64,000 bases of DNA from Arsukibacterium ikkense (GTDB lineage: Bacteria > Pseudomonadota > Gammaproteobacteria > Enterobacterales > Alteromonadaceae): contig NZ_LAHO01000010.1 of the NCBI RefSeq assembly GCF_000987775.1, positions 113,874-177,873 of the forward strand. The letters run 5' to 3'. The notes beneath the pieces are model-generated. The model made no database searches and was not told the origin of the DNA. It was given only the letters and a program-made list of their open reading frames with translations. This document shows positions 54,131 through 62,780 of this stretch, piece after piece. The position numbers were made by a program, and so were the translations under genes. How positions within the stretch are numbered: position 1 is the first letter of the stretch; every line of letters starts with the position of its first letter.

Positions 54131-55083
54131 TTGACACCCTCCCCTGTGCCTGGCCCGGCAAGGATACACCGCGGCACGGGTTGCTCAGCCATCACCAGCA
54201 AGGTCAGGCTGATTGCAATGGCTAAGCTGGCAAAAAGCTCGATCAGTAAAATAATGCTACCTGCCAGCGCCACCGGCCACTGCAGCCAGATGGCAGTAGC
54301 CGCAGAGCCGCTAAGCAACAGAGCGAATAAGCCTGACAACGTAAACATCGCTACCCCCGACACCGCCAGCAACCTGATCCAGACATTGCCCCAGTGCAAC
54401 CAGTTAAGCTGCTGATTTAACCGCAGTACCACGGCACCGGCGGCCAGTAAAGCGCCGGCCTGAAAGGCGCCACCAGGCTGGCTGGCTCCCGCCCACAGTA
54501 CATAACCGGCCAGCAATAACACCAGCGGTGCCAGCAGCTGGCTCCAACTGCGGCTCAGGGCCCAGCTGCCACTATGCGCCCGGGCCGGCGCCACCTGCAA
54601 AGTGCCAACTAATGCTAACAGCAATACCAGCAGTTCCAGCAAAGTATCCCAGGAGCGGAAATTAAGCAGTACCGCTGTAACCGGGTGACTGACCCCGCTG
54701 TCTGCCAGTTCAGCCTCGGCCACCGCCAGCAAAGGGCCAGGCTGCAGCGGTATTTGCAAAACTGCAGACAGTAAACCGCTTAAGATGATAACCACAAACA
54801 GTGCCGGCCATAGCCGCTGCCGCCAGCTTAAATCCTTCATATTAAGTTGCGGCCCCTGTCTGGCCAGCGCGCTAAAACACAAGGCGCCGGTAAGGCCGGC
54901 GCCAATAGCGGCTTCGGCCAGCGCCAGATCGGGTGCAGCCAGTCGGGCCCAGGCCAGGGCCATCAGTAAACCAAAGGCAATATATAAAATCACTGCATGG
55001 GCCAACTGGCGGCTGAGCATACTGGCCAGCGCCAGGGCTAATAGTAGCAAACACAGCAGTGCATCAAACAGCAGTAAACTCAT
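54127..55083 (-). CDS. mnhB: Fused MrpA C-terminal domain (MbhD/MbhE-like) and MnhB
   Basis: 318 residues. Residues 1-85 are the MbhD/DUF4040 domain (RLAAPDLALAEAAIGAGLTG), 90-170 an MbhE-like segment (SHPVTAVLLNFRSWDTLLEL), and 180-305 an MnhB domain (LWAGASQPGGAFQAGALLAA). In canonical Mrp systems the first two form the C-terminus of MrpA and MnhB is separate. Here they are joined to MnhB, and the antiporter half of MrpA is not attached. It overlaps mnhG and mnhC by 4 bp each. Confidence 0.87.
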   Translation of the reverse strand: MSLLLFDALLCLLLLALALASMLSRQLAHAVILYIAFGLLMALAWARLAAPDLALAEAAIGAGLTGALCFSALARQGPQLNMKDLSWRQRLWPALFVVIILSGLLSAVLQIPLQPGPLLAVAEAELADSGVSHPVTAVLLNFRSWDTLLELLVLLLALVGTLQVAPARAHSGSWALSRSWSQLLAPLVLLLAGYVLWAGASQPGGAFQAGALLAAGAVVLRLNQQLNWLHWGNVWIRLLAVSGVAMFTLSGLFALLLSGSAATAIWLQWPVALAGSIILLIELFASLAIAISLTLLVMAEQPVPRCILAGPGTGEGVK

Positions 55084-55388
55084 GCCTGATCCTGCTGTGC
55101 TTTACAAAAGCGCGCCAGCAATTGACACGAAACAGTGCCAGAGGCCAGTACCAGCAACCAGATAAGTAGCATTAACAGATTCTGCCACCAGTTACTGTAA
55201 AACATTAATCCGGCGATCACCGAGCCCAGGCCAAGCGAGTCAGCTTTGGTTACGGCATGTAACCGGCTGAAACTATCCGGAAAACGCAACATGCCCAGGC
55301 TGCCAGCGACAAAAAACATTAAGCCGATAAACAGCAACAGGCTGCTTAGCACTGCATTGAATACGCTAAGTTCGTTCATGGCATTCAT
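55080..55388 (-). CDS. mnhG: Mrp/Mnh antiporter subunit G
   Basis: 102 residues, three helices (LLFIGLMFFVAGSLGMLRFP, ADSLGLGSVIAGLMFYSNWW, LLMLLIWLLVLASGTVSCQL). The conserved LGMLRFPDSFSRLHAVTKADSLG signature of MrpG is clear in its two halves (GMLRFPDSFSRLHA; TKADSLGLG). Starts at an ATGA overlap with mnhF. Confidence 0.92.
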   Translation of the reverse strand: MNAMNELSVFNAVLSSLLLFIGLMFFVAGSLGMLRFPDSFSRLHAVTKADSLGLGSVIAGLMFYSNWWQNLLMLLIWLLVLASGTVSCQLLARFCKAQQDQA

Positions 55389-55663
55389 CTCTGATCCTCT
55401 GTCGGCTTACTGTTATCAGCAGATTGATTTTTTAACCGTTGCACCAGTGCAGCCGGCGCCGCCGCAGCCAGTACCGCCAGCACCAGTGCCACATCACGCA
55501 ATGCCGGCTGGCCGAGCGCCTGCGCCAGTACCAGACACAGTGCCACCCCGGTAGTACCAAATAATTGCACTGACAATAAGCGGTCTAACAACGCAGGGCC
55601 TTTAATTACCCGCCATAGCCCAAGTAACATGGTGAATAACAATGCCAGAGCCAGGGCCATCAT
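55385..55663 (-). CDS. mnhF: Mrp/Mnh antiporter subunit F
   Basis: 92 residues, three helices. The MrpF signature RVIKGPALLDRLLSVQLFG is at 18-36. A further helix begins RDVALVLAVLAAAAPAALVQ. It overlaps mnhE and mnhG by 4 bp, so translation is coupled along the operon. Confidence 0.92.
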   Translation of the reverse strand: MMALALALLFTMLLGLWRVIKGPALLDRLLSVQLFGTTGVALCLVLAQALGQPALRDVALVLAVLAAAAPAALVQRLKNQSADNSKPTEDQR

Positions 55664-56178
55664 ACTGTGTACTCTTTTGCCGTTTCCCGCTTAAGCAACA
55701 ACGCCAGTTGCTGCTCCAGCGCGATAACCCCAGCCTGCCAGTCGGCATGCTGATCCAGTACGTGCAGCAGAAGCTGATTGGCTTGTTGCTGATGCAGCTC
55801 AATCTGAGCGCTACAGGTACCGGGCAACAAGCTGATCATGCTGGCCAGCAGGCGCTGGCTGGCCGGCTCAGTTAAACGGATGGGGTAACGTTGCCACTGT
55901 GGTGCAAAGTGCGGTTTAATGGCCAGCGCCCGCCAACCAACATCAACAGCACCCAGCACTAATTGCCTGAAAAAAAATAATATAAAGCCAGGTAAGGCCC
56001 GCCAACGAAGTGCCGGCAATTGCATGTTCAACAAATACAGCCACAGCAAAATGACGCCGCACAGTGGCAGAAAAAACCACCACCCCCGGTTTTCAGTTAA
56101 CGCTGCCCAGCACAACGCAAAACCCAAACCCGCGAGGGCCAGTTGCGTAAATGTAGGTTTGGAACGCCTGCTGGCCAT
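55660..56178 (-). CDS. mnhE: Mrp/Mnh antiporter subunit E (first gene of operon)
   Basis: 172 residues. Three N-terminal helices (LALAGLGFALCWAALTE, FFLPLCGVILLWLYLLNM, GFILFFFRQLVLGAVDVGWR) are followed by the MrpE soluble domain, with ASMISLLPGTCSAQIELHQQ and LLHVLDQHADW. AAGGAG lies 5 bp before ATG 56178. First of eight overlapping genes E-F-G-B-C-D-D-D that form one transcription unit for a multi-subunit cation/H+ antiporter. Confidence 0.9.
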   Translation of the reverse strand: MASRRSKPTFTQLALAGLGFALCWAALTENRGWWFFLPLCGVILLWLYLLNMQLPALRWRALPGFILFFFRQLVLGAVDVGWRALAIKPHFAPQWQRYPIRLTEPASQRLLASMISLLPGTCSAQIELHQQQANQLLLHVLDQHADWQAGVIALEQQLALLLKRETAKEYTV

Positions 56179-56232
56179 GCTGACTCCTTAGCATACAGAA
56201 TGAAATAATAGTCTTGAAAAATATAGAAAAGT

Positions 56233-58095
56233 TCAACTAGCCGGTGTAGGCAAACTTAGCAGTGCGGCGTTAAATTCGGCCACAGGTAATGGCTTACCAA
56301 ATAAGTAACCCTGATACTGATAGCAGCCTAACTGTTGCAACGCTACAAACTGACTCGGGGTTTCGATACCCTCAGCCAATACTTCCAGCCCCAGGGTATT
56401 ACCCAGGGCAACAATCATCCTGGCAATAGCCTCATCGTTACTGTCGGTTAAAATATCACGGACAAAGCTGCGGTCTATTTTTAACTGGGTTAACGGCAAG
56501 CGCTTTAAATAAGCCAGTGACGAGTAGCCTGTGCCAAAATCATCCAGCGCAAAACCGATACCTGTTGCGGCTAGCTGCTGAATTTTATCAACAACATCGT
56601 TAATATCTGTGATGAGCAGGCTTTCAGTCAGTTCCAGTTTCAGCTTTGCCGGATTAGCACCGGTTTGCTGCAGAATTTGCTGTACTGTGTTGACAAAATC
56701 CGGCTGACGGAACTGACTGGCACTGATATTAACCGCTACGCTAAGATCTGCCGTGAGCCCCTGTTGCTGCCAACGCCGCAACTGCTTACAGGCGCTTAAC
56801 AACACCCAGTTACCAATAGCCACAATCAGGCCGCTTTCTTCGGCAAACCCAATAAAATTATCCGGCCCAACCAGCCCCCGCGTTGGATGGCGCCAGCGGA
56901 TCAGTGCCTCAGCGCCCAGCGCCTGCCCGGCACGCCCTACCTGCAGCTGATAAAACAGTTCAAACTGTTGCTCATTAATCGCCTGGCGCAGCTCGTTGTC
57001 CAGCTCCGTGCGCTGACTGGCTTTTTGCTGCATGGTAGGGTCAAAAAAGTAGATACAATTGCGGCCCGCCGCTTTGGCCTGATACATCGCCATATCGGCC
57101 TGAGTAATCAGCATATCCGGGCTTTGCTGGTAGCCGGTAAAGATACTGACACCAATGCTGACACTGTTGTGGTAGCGAATATGTTGCCGTTGATATTGCT
57201 GAGTCACAGCCTGCATCAATTTCTTAGCAACGACTTTCACCGCATCGACCGCCTCCAGACTGCTGCTGGCCAGTTGTTCTAAAATCAGCACAAATTCATC
57301 AGCAGCAAAGCGGCCAACGGTGTCGCCTTCCCGCAATACGTTTTGAATAGCGCTACCGACGTGCTTCAGTAATTCGTCACCTTGCTCAAAACCGTGGCTG
57401 TCATTAAAGTGCTTAAAGTTATCTAAATCGATAAACAATACGGCACCAAAGCAGTTATTGCGTTTACTGTTAGCAAGGGCTTGTTGTAACCGGTCCAGGA
57501 TAAGCCGCCGGTTAGGCAGTTGGGTCAACTGATCAAAAAATGCCAGCTGGGTAATTTGCTGCTCAGCCCGCTGGCGCAGAAAACTGCCGCTAATGTTACC
57601 GGCAATCAGGCTTAAGGCGGCAACCTGCTCTTCGGTCCATCGCTGTTTGTTATGCACAATATCCAGGCCAAACATACCAAGTAAGCTATTTTGTGCCAGT
57701 AACGGCAGCATCAGCACCGACTGGATCCCCTGCGCCGCCAGTAACTGGTACTCCGCCGAGTTAGCGTCTAACTGACTGATATCGTTGATTTGCACAGCCT
57801 TGCCGGATTGCAGCGCTGACATCCAGCCACCGAAAGTGGTCACGCTTAATTGCTGCAGCATGGCTTGCTGGGCAATTATGCCGGGCGCACACCATTCATG
57901 GGTATTGTCGGCGTGGCTGATGGCAGCATTAAACTGAAACACATAGCTGCGATCGGCATCAAAAAAAGTTCCAATCCGCGCCAGCGCATCATTTACTGCG
58001 GTATCAACTTCTGTGGCAGGGCTCAACACAAAGCTGGTTGAGATATCTGCAATTAACTGAAAAAACGCCACATTATTGTTTACTGGTACAGGCAT
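56233..58095 (-). CDS. GAF-GGDEF-EAL protein, degenerate GGDEF, intact EAL
   Basis: 620-residue soluble protein. The GAF domain spans about 10-170 (ALARIGTFFDADRSYVFQFN; IQSVLMLPLLAQNSLLGMFG). The GGDEF fold is 185-345 (DQLTQLPNRRLILDRLQQAL), but the signature reads RFAADEF in place of GGDEF, so synthesis is unlikely; GTP sensing is possible. The EAL domain spans 360-610 with GAEALIRWRHP, AVNISASQFR, LELTES, ALDDFGTGYSSL, LKIDRSFV and AEGIET, so it is probably an active phosphodiesterase. It is transcribed after the Mrp operon start, divergent from prpE. The 58096-58318 gap shows no gene. Confidence 0.9.
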   Translation of the reverse strand: MPVPVNNNVAFFQLIADISTSFVLSPATEVDTAVNDALARIGTFFDADRSYVFQFNAAISHADNTHEWCAPGIIAQQAMLQQLSVTTFGGWMSALQSGKAVQINDISQLDANSAEYQLLAAQGIQSVLMLPLLAQNSLLGMFGLDIVHNKQRWTEEQVAALSLIAGNISGSFLRQRAEQQITQLAFFDQLTQLPNRRLILDRLQQALANSKRNNCFGAVLFIDLDNFKHFNDSHGFEQGDELLKHVGSAIQNVLREGDTVGRFAADEFVLILEQLASSSLEAVDAVKVVAKKLMQAVTQQYQRQHIRYHNSVSIGVSIFTGYQQSPDMLITQADMAMYQAKAAGRNCIYFFDPTMQQKASQRTELDNELRQAINEQQFELFYQLQVGRAGQALGAEALIRWRHPTRGLVGPDNFIGFAEESGLIVAIGNWVLLSACKQLRRWQQQGLTADLSVAVNISASQFRQPDFVNTVQQILQQTGANPAKLKLELTESLLITDINDVVDKIQQLAATGIGFALDDFGTGYSSLAYLKRLPLTQLKIDRSFVRDILTDSNDEAIARMIVALGNTLGLEVLAEGIETPSQFVALQQLGCYQYQGYLFGKPLPVAEFNAALLSLPTPAS

Positions 58096-58318
58096 TAAAT
58101 ACGGGCCTTAGTCTGGCAAAAATGTAATTAAAAAACTCTGTTAGCCACGAGTCTAATCGTTATTGCTCTTCGCGGCAAAGTTAAATGCATGCAAAGCAGC
58201 AGCATGATCTGAATCAAAAAAACAGGCAGCAGTCGGCCTGACTAGCCATAAGTCTAAGTGGCAGCGTGGCAATTTTTCTGTAATGTACAGCATAACCGCA
58301 GCCACAAGGACCATGCGC

Positions 58319-60208
58319 ATGTCTTATCACACCGAATATCAGGCCGCCTGCCAGCAGCCACAACAATTCTGGGCCGACAAAGCTAACCGGCTGGCCTGGT
58401 ATCAGCAACCCGGCCAAATTTTGCATATTAAAGGCGAGCAATACCAATGGTTTGCCGATGGCGTACTGAATACCGCTTATCTGGCGCTGGACTACCATGT
58501 AGAACAAGGCCGTGGTGAGCAAATTGCCTTAATTTATGACTCGCCCGTTACCCAAACTAAACAGCAATTTACTTATCAGCAACTCACTGATGAAGTGGCA
58601 CTGTTTGCCGGAGTGTTAAAAGCACAAGGGGTTGCAAAAGGCGACCGGGTGGTGATTTATATGCCGATGATCCCGCAGGCCGTCATTGCCATGCTGGCAG
58701 TAGCCCGGCTGGGTGCCGTGCATTCGGTAGTGTTTGGTGGCTTTGCGGCCCATGAGCTGGCAGTACGCATTGATGATGCCAGCCCAAAGGTGGTGGTATC
58801 TGCCTCCTGCGGTATTGAAGTTAACCGGATCATTGCCTACAAACCGCTACTGGATAATGCGCTTAAGCTGGCAGAGCACCAGCCTGATAGTTGTATTATC
58901 TGGCAGCGGCCGCAGCAACCAGCACAGTTACAGGCCGGGCGCGATTTCGACTGGCAACACCTGCTGCAAAGCGCCGCGCCGGCGGCCTGCGTGCCGGTAA
59001 AAAGCACCGATCCGCTGTATATTTTATATACCTCCGGCACCACCGGTAAACCCAAAGGTGTGGTGCGGGATAATGGCGGCCATGCGGTGGCCCTGCACTA
59101 CAGTATGCAGGCTATTTATGGCATGGCGCCGGGTGAAGTATTCTGGGCTGCATCAGATGTTGGCTGGGTGGTTGGCCACTCCTATATTGTGTACGGCCCT
59201 TTGCTGGCCGGCTGCACCAGCATATTATATGAAGGAAAACCGGTATTCACGCCAGACGCTGGCGCTTTCTGGCGGGTATGCGCCGAATACAAGGTAAAAG
59301 CCCTGTTTGCAGCGCCTACGGCGTTCCGGGCTATCCGTAAAGAAGACCCCGACGCTAAACTGCTTAAAAATTATGACCTAAGCGCACTTGAGCGCATATA
59401 TATGGCCGGCGAACGGTTAGACCCGGCTACCTATGACTGGACAGTTGCACACAGTGGCAAACCGGTGATCGACCACTGGTGGCAAACTGAAACCGGCTGG
59501 GCCATTTGTGCCAACCCGGCCGGTATTGAGCTGTTGCCCGCCAAGGCTGGCTCAGCCACAGTGCCGGTACCCGGCTTTCAGGTGGCCATTCTGGATCACA
59601 ACGGCCAGCAGCTGCCCGCCAACCAACAGGGCAATATCGCGCTGAAATTGCCGCTGCCACCGGGCTGCCTGACCACCATCTGGCAGAACCCGGAGCGCTT
59701 TGTCAGCGGTTATTTGCGCCAGTTCCCCGGCTACTATGCCAGTGGCGATGGCGGCTATCTGGATGAAAACGGTTACCTGTATGTGATGGGCCGCACCGAT
59801 GATGTGATTAACGTCGCCGGCCACCGCTTATCTACCGGTGAAATGGAAGAAATTGTTGCCAGCCATCCGGCCGTAGCCGAATGCTGTGTAATCGGCCTGG
59901 CCGACCCGTTAAAAGGCCAGCAACCAGTAGGCTTTGTGCTGCTTAAAAACGGCGTCAGCATTACCGAGCAGCAGCTGCAAACGGAGTTGGTACAATTGGT
60001 ACGCCAGCAAATTGGCGCCCTGGCCTGCTTTAAACAGGCATTAATCGTGCCGCGGTTACCAAAAACCCGCTCGGGTAAAATTCTGCGCAAGTTGCTCAGG
60101 CAAATTGCCGATGGTGAAGAGTATGTTATACCATCAACCATTGACGACCCGGCCAGCTTAGCTGAAATTGCCGAGTGTATGACCAAGCGGGGCCTGATTG
60201 CGGAATAA
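58319..60208 (+). CDS. prpE: Propionyl-CoA synthetase (acyl-CoA synthetase family)
   Basis: 629-residue AMP-forming acyl-CoA synthetase. Motifs are: the N-terminal ACAS domain (YQAACQQPQQFWADKANRL), the P-loop YTSGTTGKPKGVV, ASDVGWVVGHSYIVYGPLL, HWWQTETGWAI, and the hinge/A8 region GYLYVMGRTDDVINVAGHRL. The catalytic Lys motif is KTRSGKILRKLLRQI. Length and the VVFGGFAAHELAVRIDDA block fit PrpE rather than Acs. ATG 58319 is preferred over 58313 and 58283 because AAGGA then lies 8 bp away. Makes propionyl-CoA, usually for the methylcitrate route; no prp genes lie beside it. Confidence 0.92.
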   Translation: MSYHTEYQAACQQPQQFWADKANRLAWYQQPGQILHIKGEQYQWFADGVLNTAYLALDYHVEQGRGEQIALIYDSPVTQTKQQFTYQQLTDEVALFAGVLKAQGVAKGDRVVIYMPMIPQAVIAMLAVARLGAVHSVVFGGFAAHELAVRIDDASPKVVVSASCGIEVNRIIAYKPLLDNALKLAEHQPDSCIIWQRPQQPAQLQAGRDFDWQHLLQSAAPAACVPVKSTDPLYILYTSGTTGKPKGVVRDNGGHAVALHYSMQAIYGMAPGEVFWAASDVGWVVGHSYIVYGPLLAGCTSILYEGKPVFTPDAGAFWRVCAEYKVKALFAAPTAFRAIRKEDPDAKLLKNYDLSALERIYMAGERLDPATYDWTVAHSGKPVIDHWWQTETGWAICANPAGIELLPAKAGSATVPVPGFQVAILDHNGQQLPANQQGNIALKLPLPPGCLTTIWQNPERFVSGYLRQFPGYYASGDGGYLDENGYLYVMGRTDDVINVAGHRLSTGEMEEIVASHPAVAECCVIGLADPLKGQQPVGFVLLKNGVSITEQQLQTELVQLVRQQIGALACFKQALIVPRLPKTRSGKILRKLLRQIADGEEYVIPSTIDDPASLAEIAECMTKRGLIAE

Positions 60209-60318
60209 AGCATCGCCAGCTGACAGCCACTGATCGACTCATGGGCATTGGCTGTAATTAATGGTTATAATAGCCGCCTGCTGCTTGCGCGGCCGTCTTT
60301 GCCAGAAAGGATCACGCC

Positions 60319-60636
60319 ATGTTGTATTTTAACAGCCAGAAAATCCCCGAACTGCAGGGCCTTAATTTTGCCCAGCGCATGCAGGTGGTGCGCACTGCCG
60401 CCGACAAACTGCCCACGCCCACTAAGGTGGCATTAAATACCCTGAAGTTACTTATTCTATTCGGTTTGTTTATTTTAGTCGCCCGGGCCGATGGCTGGGC
60501 CATTGCCGCCTATATTCTGCTGCTGGTGCTGGCCTACCCACTGATCACCCGCCCTATTACCTATGCGCTGTGTCATAGCCAGTTTAGCGCCGTACGCCGC
60601 CAGTTATTTGAGCGAGCCAATCAAGCTCAAGATTAA
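60319..60636 (+). CDS. Small two-helix membrane protein
   Basis: 105 residues. Two adjacent hydrophobic helices (TLKLLILFGLFILVARADGW and AIAAYILLLVLAYPLITRPI) sit between a polar, mostly helical N-terminus and a basic C-terminal tail (AVRRQLFERANQA). It resembles a small Alteromonadales family, possibly that called DUF6170; not certain. AAAGGA precedes ATG 60319 by about 8 bp. Monocistronic, just before the insertion-sequence cluster. Confidence 0.68.
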   Translation: MLYFNSQKIPELQGLNFAQRMQVVRTAADKLPTPTKVALNTLKLLILFGLFILVARADGWAIAAYILLLVLAYPLITRPITYALCHSQFSAVRRQLFERANQAQD

Positions 60637-60665
60637 GATATGGCCTAATATGGAAAATTTTTAAA

Positions 60666-60674
60666 TAAATCTAC
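60666..60674. repeat. 9-bp target duplication, left copy
   Basis: TAAATCTAC, repeated exactly at 61993-62001 on the other side of the IS10-like element. Nine bases is the target duplication length of IS10. Confidence 0.85.
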
Positions 60675-60705
60675 CTGAGGGATCCCCACGAATTTGATCA
60701 TAGTA

Positions 60706-61770
60706 TCAGCTCTTTTCCAGTTTGATGAGTGACCAGTCAGACTCTGCTGCCCAGCGCATGATTTGTTGCCTCGCTGCTTGTATCTCTTCTTCAGTCAAAC
60801 CCAGCTGGGCGGCCTTAGATAATCGCAATCCCAGATAATTGAATGACAACACGCGCCGATGCTTGATGCTGTTAGCCTGGAACTGCAAGTGCTTCCCGGC
60901 CAGCTCTGCCGCCAGTCCTATCATGTAGTGCAACCAATTTGCCAGTGCCGCCAATAGCAACAGCACCTCCAGCCGTTCACGTTTATAAGTACGGTGTGCT
61001 TCGCTACCTAAGCCATAGGTCTGGCTTTTCTGGTCGCGGAAGCTTTCTTCTATCTGCATGCGTTTGCCGTAGCATTTGGCAATCTTCGTCGCATAATCGA
61101 AGCAATTGGGCAAGGAGGAGACTAGCAACCACGGCTCTTTATATTGTTTGTGTTTGTCGGATTTGCGTAGTTTCCAACCGGTGCCAACCAGCACGGCTTG
61201 AGTGCGGTATTGCTGTGCTTTGGTCAGCTTAACTTCACCCAACCGCTGCGGCGTGGTGCGGGCCTTTTTGTACATTTTTGCCACCGTGACAAAGTCATTT
61301 TGGCCAGGCAGTTGCAGTCTCTGATTGCCACGCACTCTGGCAATGTAGTGCCAGCCGAGTTTACGTATTTGCTTAAACCACGGCACTTTAAAACCAGCAT
61401 CGGTAATGATTACCGGCTTAAAGTCTGCCGGCAGCACCTGCTTTAGTCGGTGTAAAAACGTCTTGTGTACGTGCGGGCACGTATACTCGTCCATCGGCGC
61501 GACCATCTGATGTAACGTCAGTGGACGACCTTCCAGCGCCAGGCTTGCACGCAGGATAAAATGACGTTTTTCGGTGTCGGCATTGCTCCAATCCACTAAA
61601 ATCAGCGGCTGTTTGCCCTGGCGCAGCAAGCGGGTCATTTCGCCATAAATAAGCGGCGCCTCTGCTTGTAGCGCTTCATTTCTGACCAAACAGTCAGCGC
61701 GTTTGATGCCGTGTTTTTCTGACGTTTCACTGTCAAAATCACGGCCGATAGCCGTTACCGCATTGGCCAT
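60706..61770 (-). CDS. IS4-family (IS10-like) transposase, N-terminus disrupted
   Basis: 354 residues in the open frame, against about 400 for IS10 transposase. The DDE triad is intact: Asp60 (LILVDWSNAD), Asp124 (IITDAGFKVPWFKQ) and Glu241 in the YxxRxxxExxxxxxK signature (CYGKRMQIEESFRDQK). The missing N-terminal DNA-binding part is still present upstream (61771-61932) but shifted: MNVKTMLADFLSFVTPN is in this frame, HKARFSALGAAVQSLM in another, and this frame resumes at NAVTAIGRDF. Two compensating frame changes have therefore split it. A shortened protein lacking the end-binding domain is expected, probably inactive. Confidence 0.85.
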   Translation of the reverse strand: MANAVTAIGRDFDSETSEKHGIKRADCLVRNEALQAEAPLIYGEMTRLLRQGKQPLILVDWSNADTEKRHFILRASLALEGRPLTLHQMVAPMDEYTCPHVHKTFLHRLKQVLPADFKPVIITDAGFKVPWFKQIRKLGWHYIARVRGNQRLQLPGQNDFVTVAKMYKKARTTPQRLGEVKLTKAQQYRTQAVLVGTGWKLRKSDKHKQYKEPWLLVSSLPNCFDYATKIAKCYGKRMQIEESFRDQKSQTYGLGSEAHRTYKRERLEVLLLLAALANWLHYMIGLAAELAGKHLQFQANSIKHRRVLSFNYLGLRLSKAAQLGLTEEEIQAARQQIMRWAAESDWSLIKLEKS

Positions 61771-61932
61771 TCTGCATCAAACTTTGTACTGCCGCCCCTA
61801 ACGCTGAAAACCGGGCTTTGTGCATACATTTGGGGTGACAAATGAGAGGAAATCGGCGAGCATTGTTTTTACATTCATGGCAGCACTCATGGTTTGAAAG
61901 TTTTGGCGAATGATCTGATCGGGAACTGCCAT
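61771..61932 (-). pseudogene. Displaced N-terminal coding part of the IS10-like transposase
   Basis: From ATG 61932 the frame reads MAVPDQIIRQNF through FLSFVTPNV, then stops (TAG). The homologous continuation MHKARFSALGAAVQSLMQNG lies in the frame offset by one base. Its pattern matches the IS10 N-terminus (LHLKRLNSLTLACHALL). See the transposase entry. Confidence 0.6.
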
Positions 61933-61992
61933 GAATGTTCCCTTCGCCTCTAACTATTTGTTTTGTCTATACCATTCGTGGGGATTCGTCAG

Positions 61993-62001
61993 TAAATCTA
62001 C
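61993..62001. repeat. 9-bp target duplication, right copy
   Basis: TAAATCTAC, identical to 60666-60674, immediately outside the right end of the IS10-like element. Confidence 0.85.
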
Positions 62002-62092
62002 TAAGCAGTATATCACTTGGAAAAGTAAACTGACTGCGGTTTGCATGCTCAGATCAGTCGCCAAACAAAACCAAACAACAACCTCTTTAAGT

Positions 62093-62700
62093 ATGAACTA
62101 GATAGCGTTGTGTAAGGCGCAGAAACATGCCGTTTAAAAAAAATAGTACAAAAACCCGAAATAAAGATCTTCAAAACCTTTGCCGTCCAACAACAGTGGT
62201 TTTGCTAGTACTAGAAGGTAAGACTAAAACAAAGGTAGCCTTACGGCTTCAATCTAGACTATCCCCTGTGAATCGTTGGTTTACATTGTACGAAGTAGCA
62301 GTAGGTGATGGCCCAACAAACCCTCGTACAAACAGGCCGGCAACACAGCCCAAGGCATAGATTATTGATGTTTGTAGTTATTGATTGAGCACAAACCCAA
62401 CGAGATTGTCTACCTGCGGTCAGACTGTTGTACGGAATTGTCAAGTGAGGTGTTGAAGCGAGTTATTGGCATAATTATTCACAGCGCAACAAATACGCCA
62501 GTTGCTGCATAAAGCCGGTATTGTCTGGGAGAGCCAACATTGCGAATAACAAAACCGGGCCAAAGAAGAGAAGATGACCACAATATCCGAGGCGAGAATA
62601 ATTGCAGTGCTGAACACCCAGTGTTTTACTAGAATGACGTGGATATCCAGATGAATCCGAAGATCGGTGCGCACTGGAGCCATAAAGTTAGAAAAGCTGC
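62093..62700 (+). pseudogene. Decayed IS630-type transposase remnant
   Basis: Homologous throughout to the intact transposase gene at 62845, but ruined. The start ATG AAC is followed at once by TAG. Recognisable blocks are RPTTVVLLVLEGKTKTKVA, VNRWFTLYEVAVGDGPTNPR and, near the end, nucleotides for VDIQMNPKIGAHWSHK, which match the intact protein's VDIHLNPKIGADWGYK. Several stops and shifts intervene. It breaks off about two thirds of the way along the gene. Confidence 0.75.
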
Positions 62701-62780
62701 GGGTAGCCTTATTCCGAAGATATCTAAGAACTTAATGAACTAAATAACTGTTCCAAACAGTAGATCACTAAAAAGAAGGA

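Larger units (their letters stand above)
60675..61992 (-). mobile_element. IS10-like (IS4 family) insertion sequence, 1318 bp
   Basis: Ends are CTGAGGGATCCCCACGAAT (60675-60693) and, inverted, CTGACGAATCCCCACGAAT (61974-61992), differing at three positions. They match the start of IS10 (CTGATGAATCCCC). Perfect 9-bp target repeats flank the element (60666-60674 and 61993-62001). Length agrees with IS10 (about 1329 bp). It carries one transposase gene on the minus strand, with a damaged 5' part. Confidence 0.88.
60664..62742 (+). mobile_element. Decayed IS630-type copy, split by an IS10-like insertion
   Basis: The left end is AATAAATCTAC (60664-60674) after a TA, and continues at 61993 beyond the inserted IS10-like element. 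Together the junctioned sequence aligns base for base with the first 26 nt of the intact copy at 62743. It can be followed through a ruined transposase gene to about 62700. No right terminal repeat of this copy is present; it is cut off by the intact IS630-type copy, which starts at 62743. Confidence 0.7.

Noticed and set aside
62127..62360. 77-codon frame resembling a small transposase
   Set aside because: It is a surviving piece of the decayed IS630-type gene, not an independent gene.
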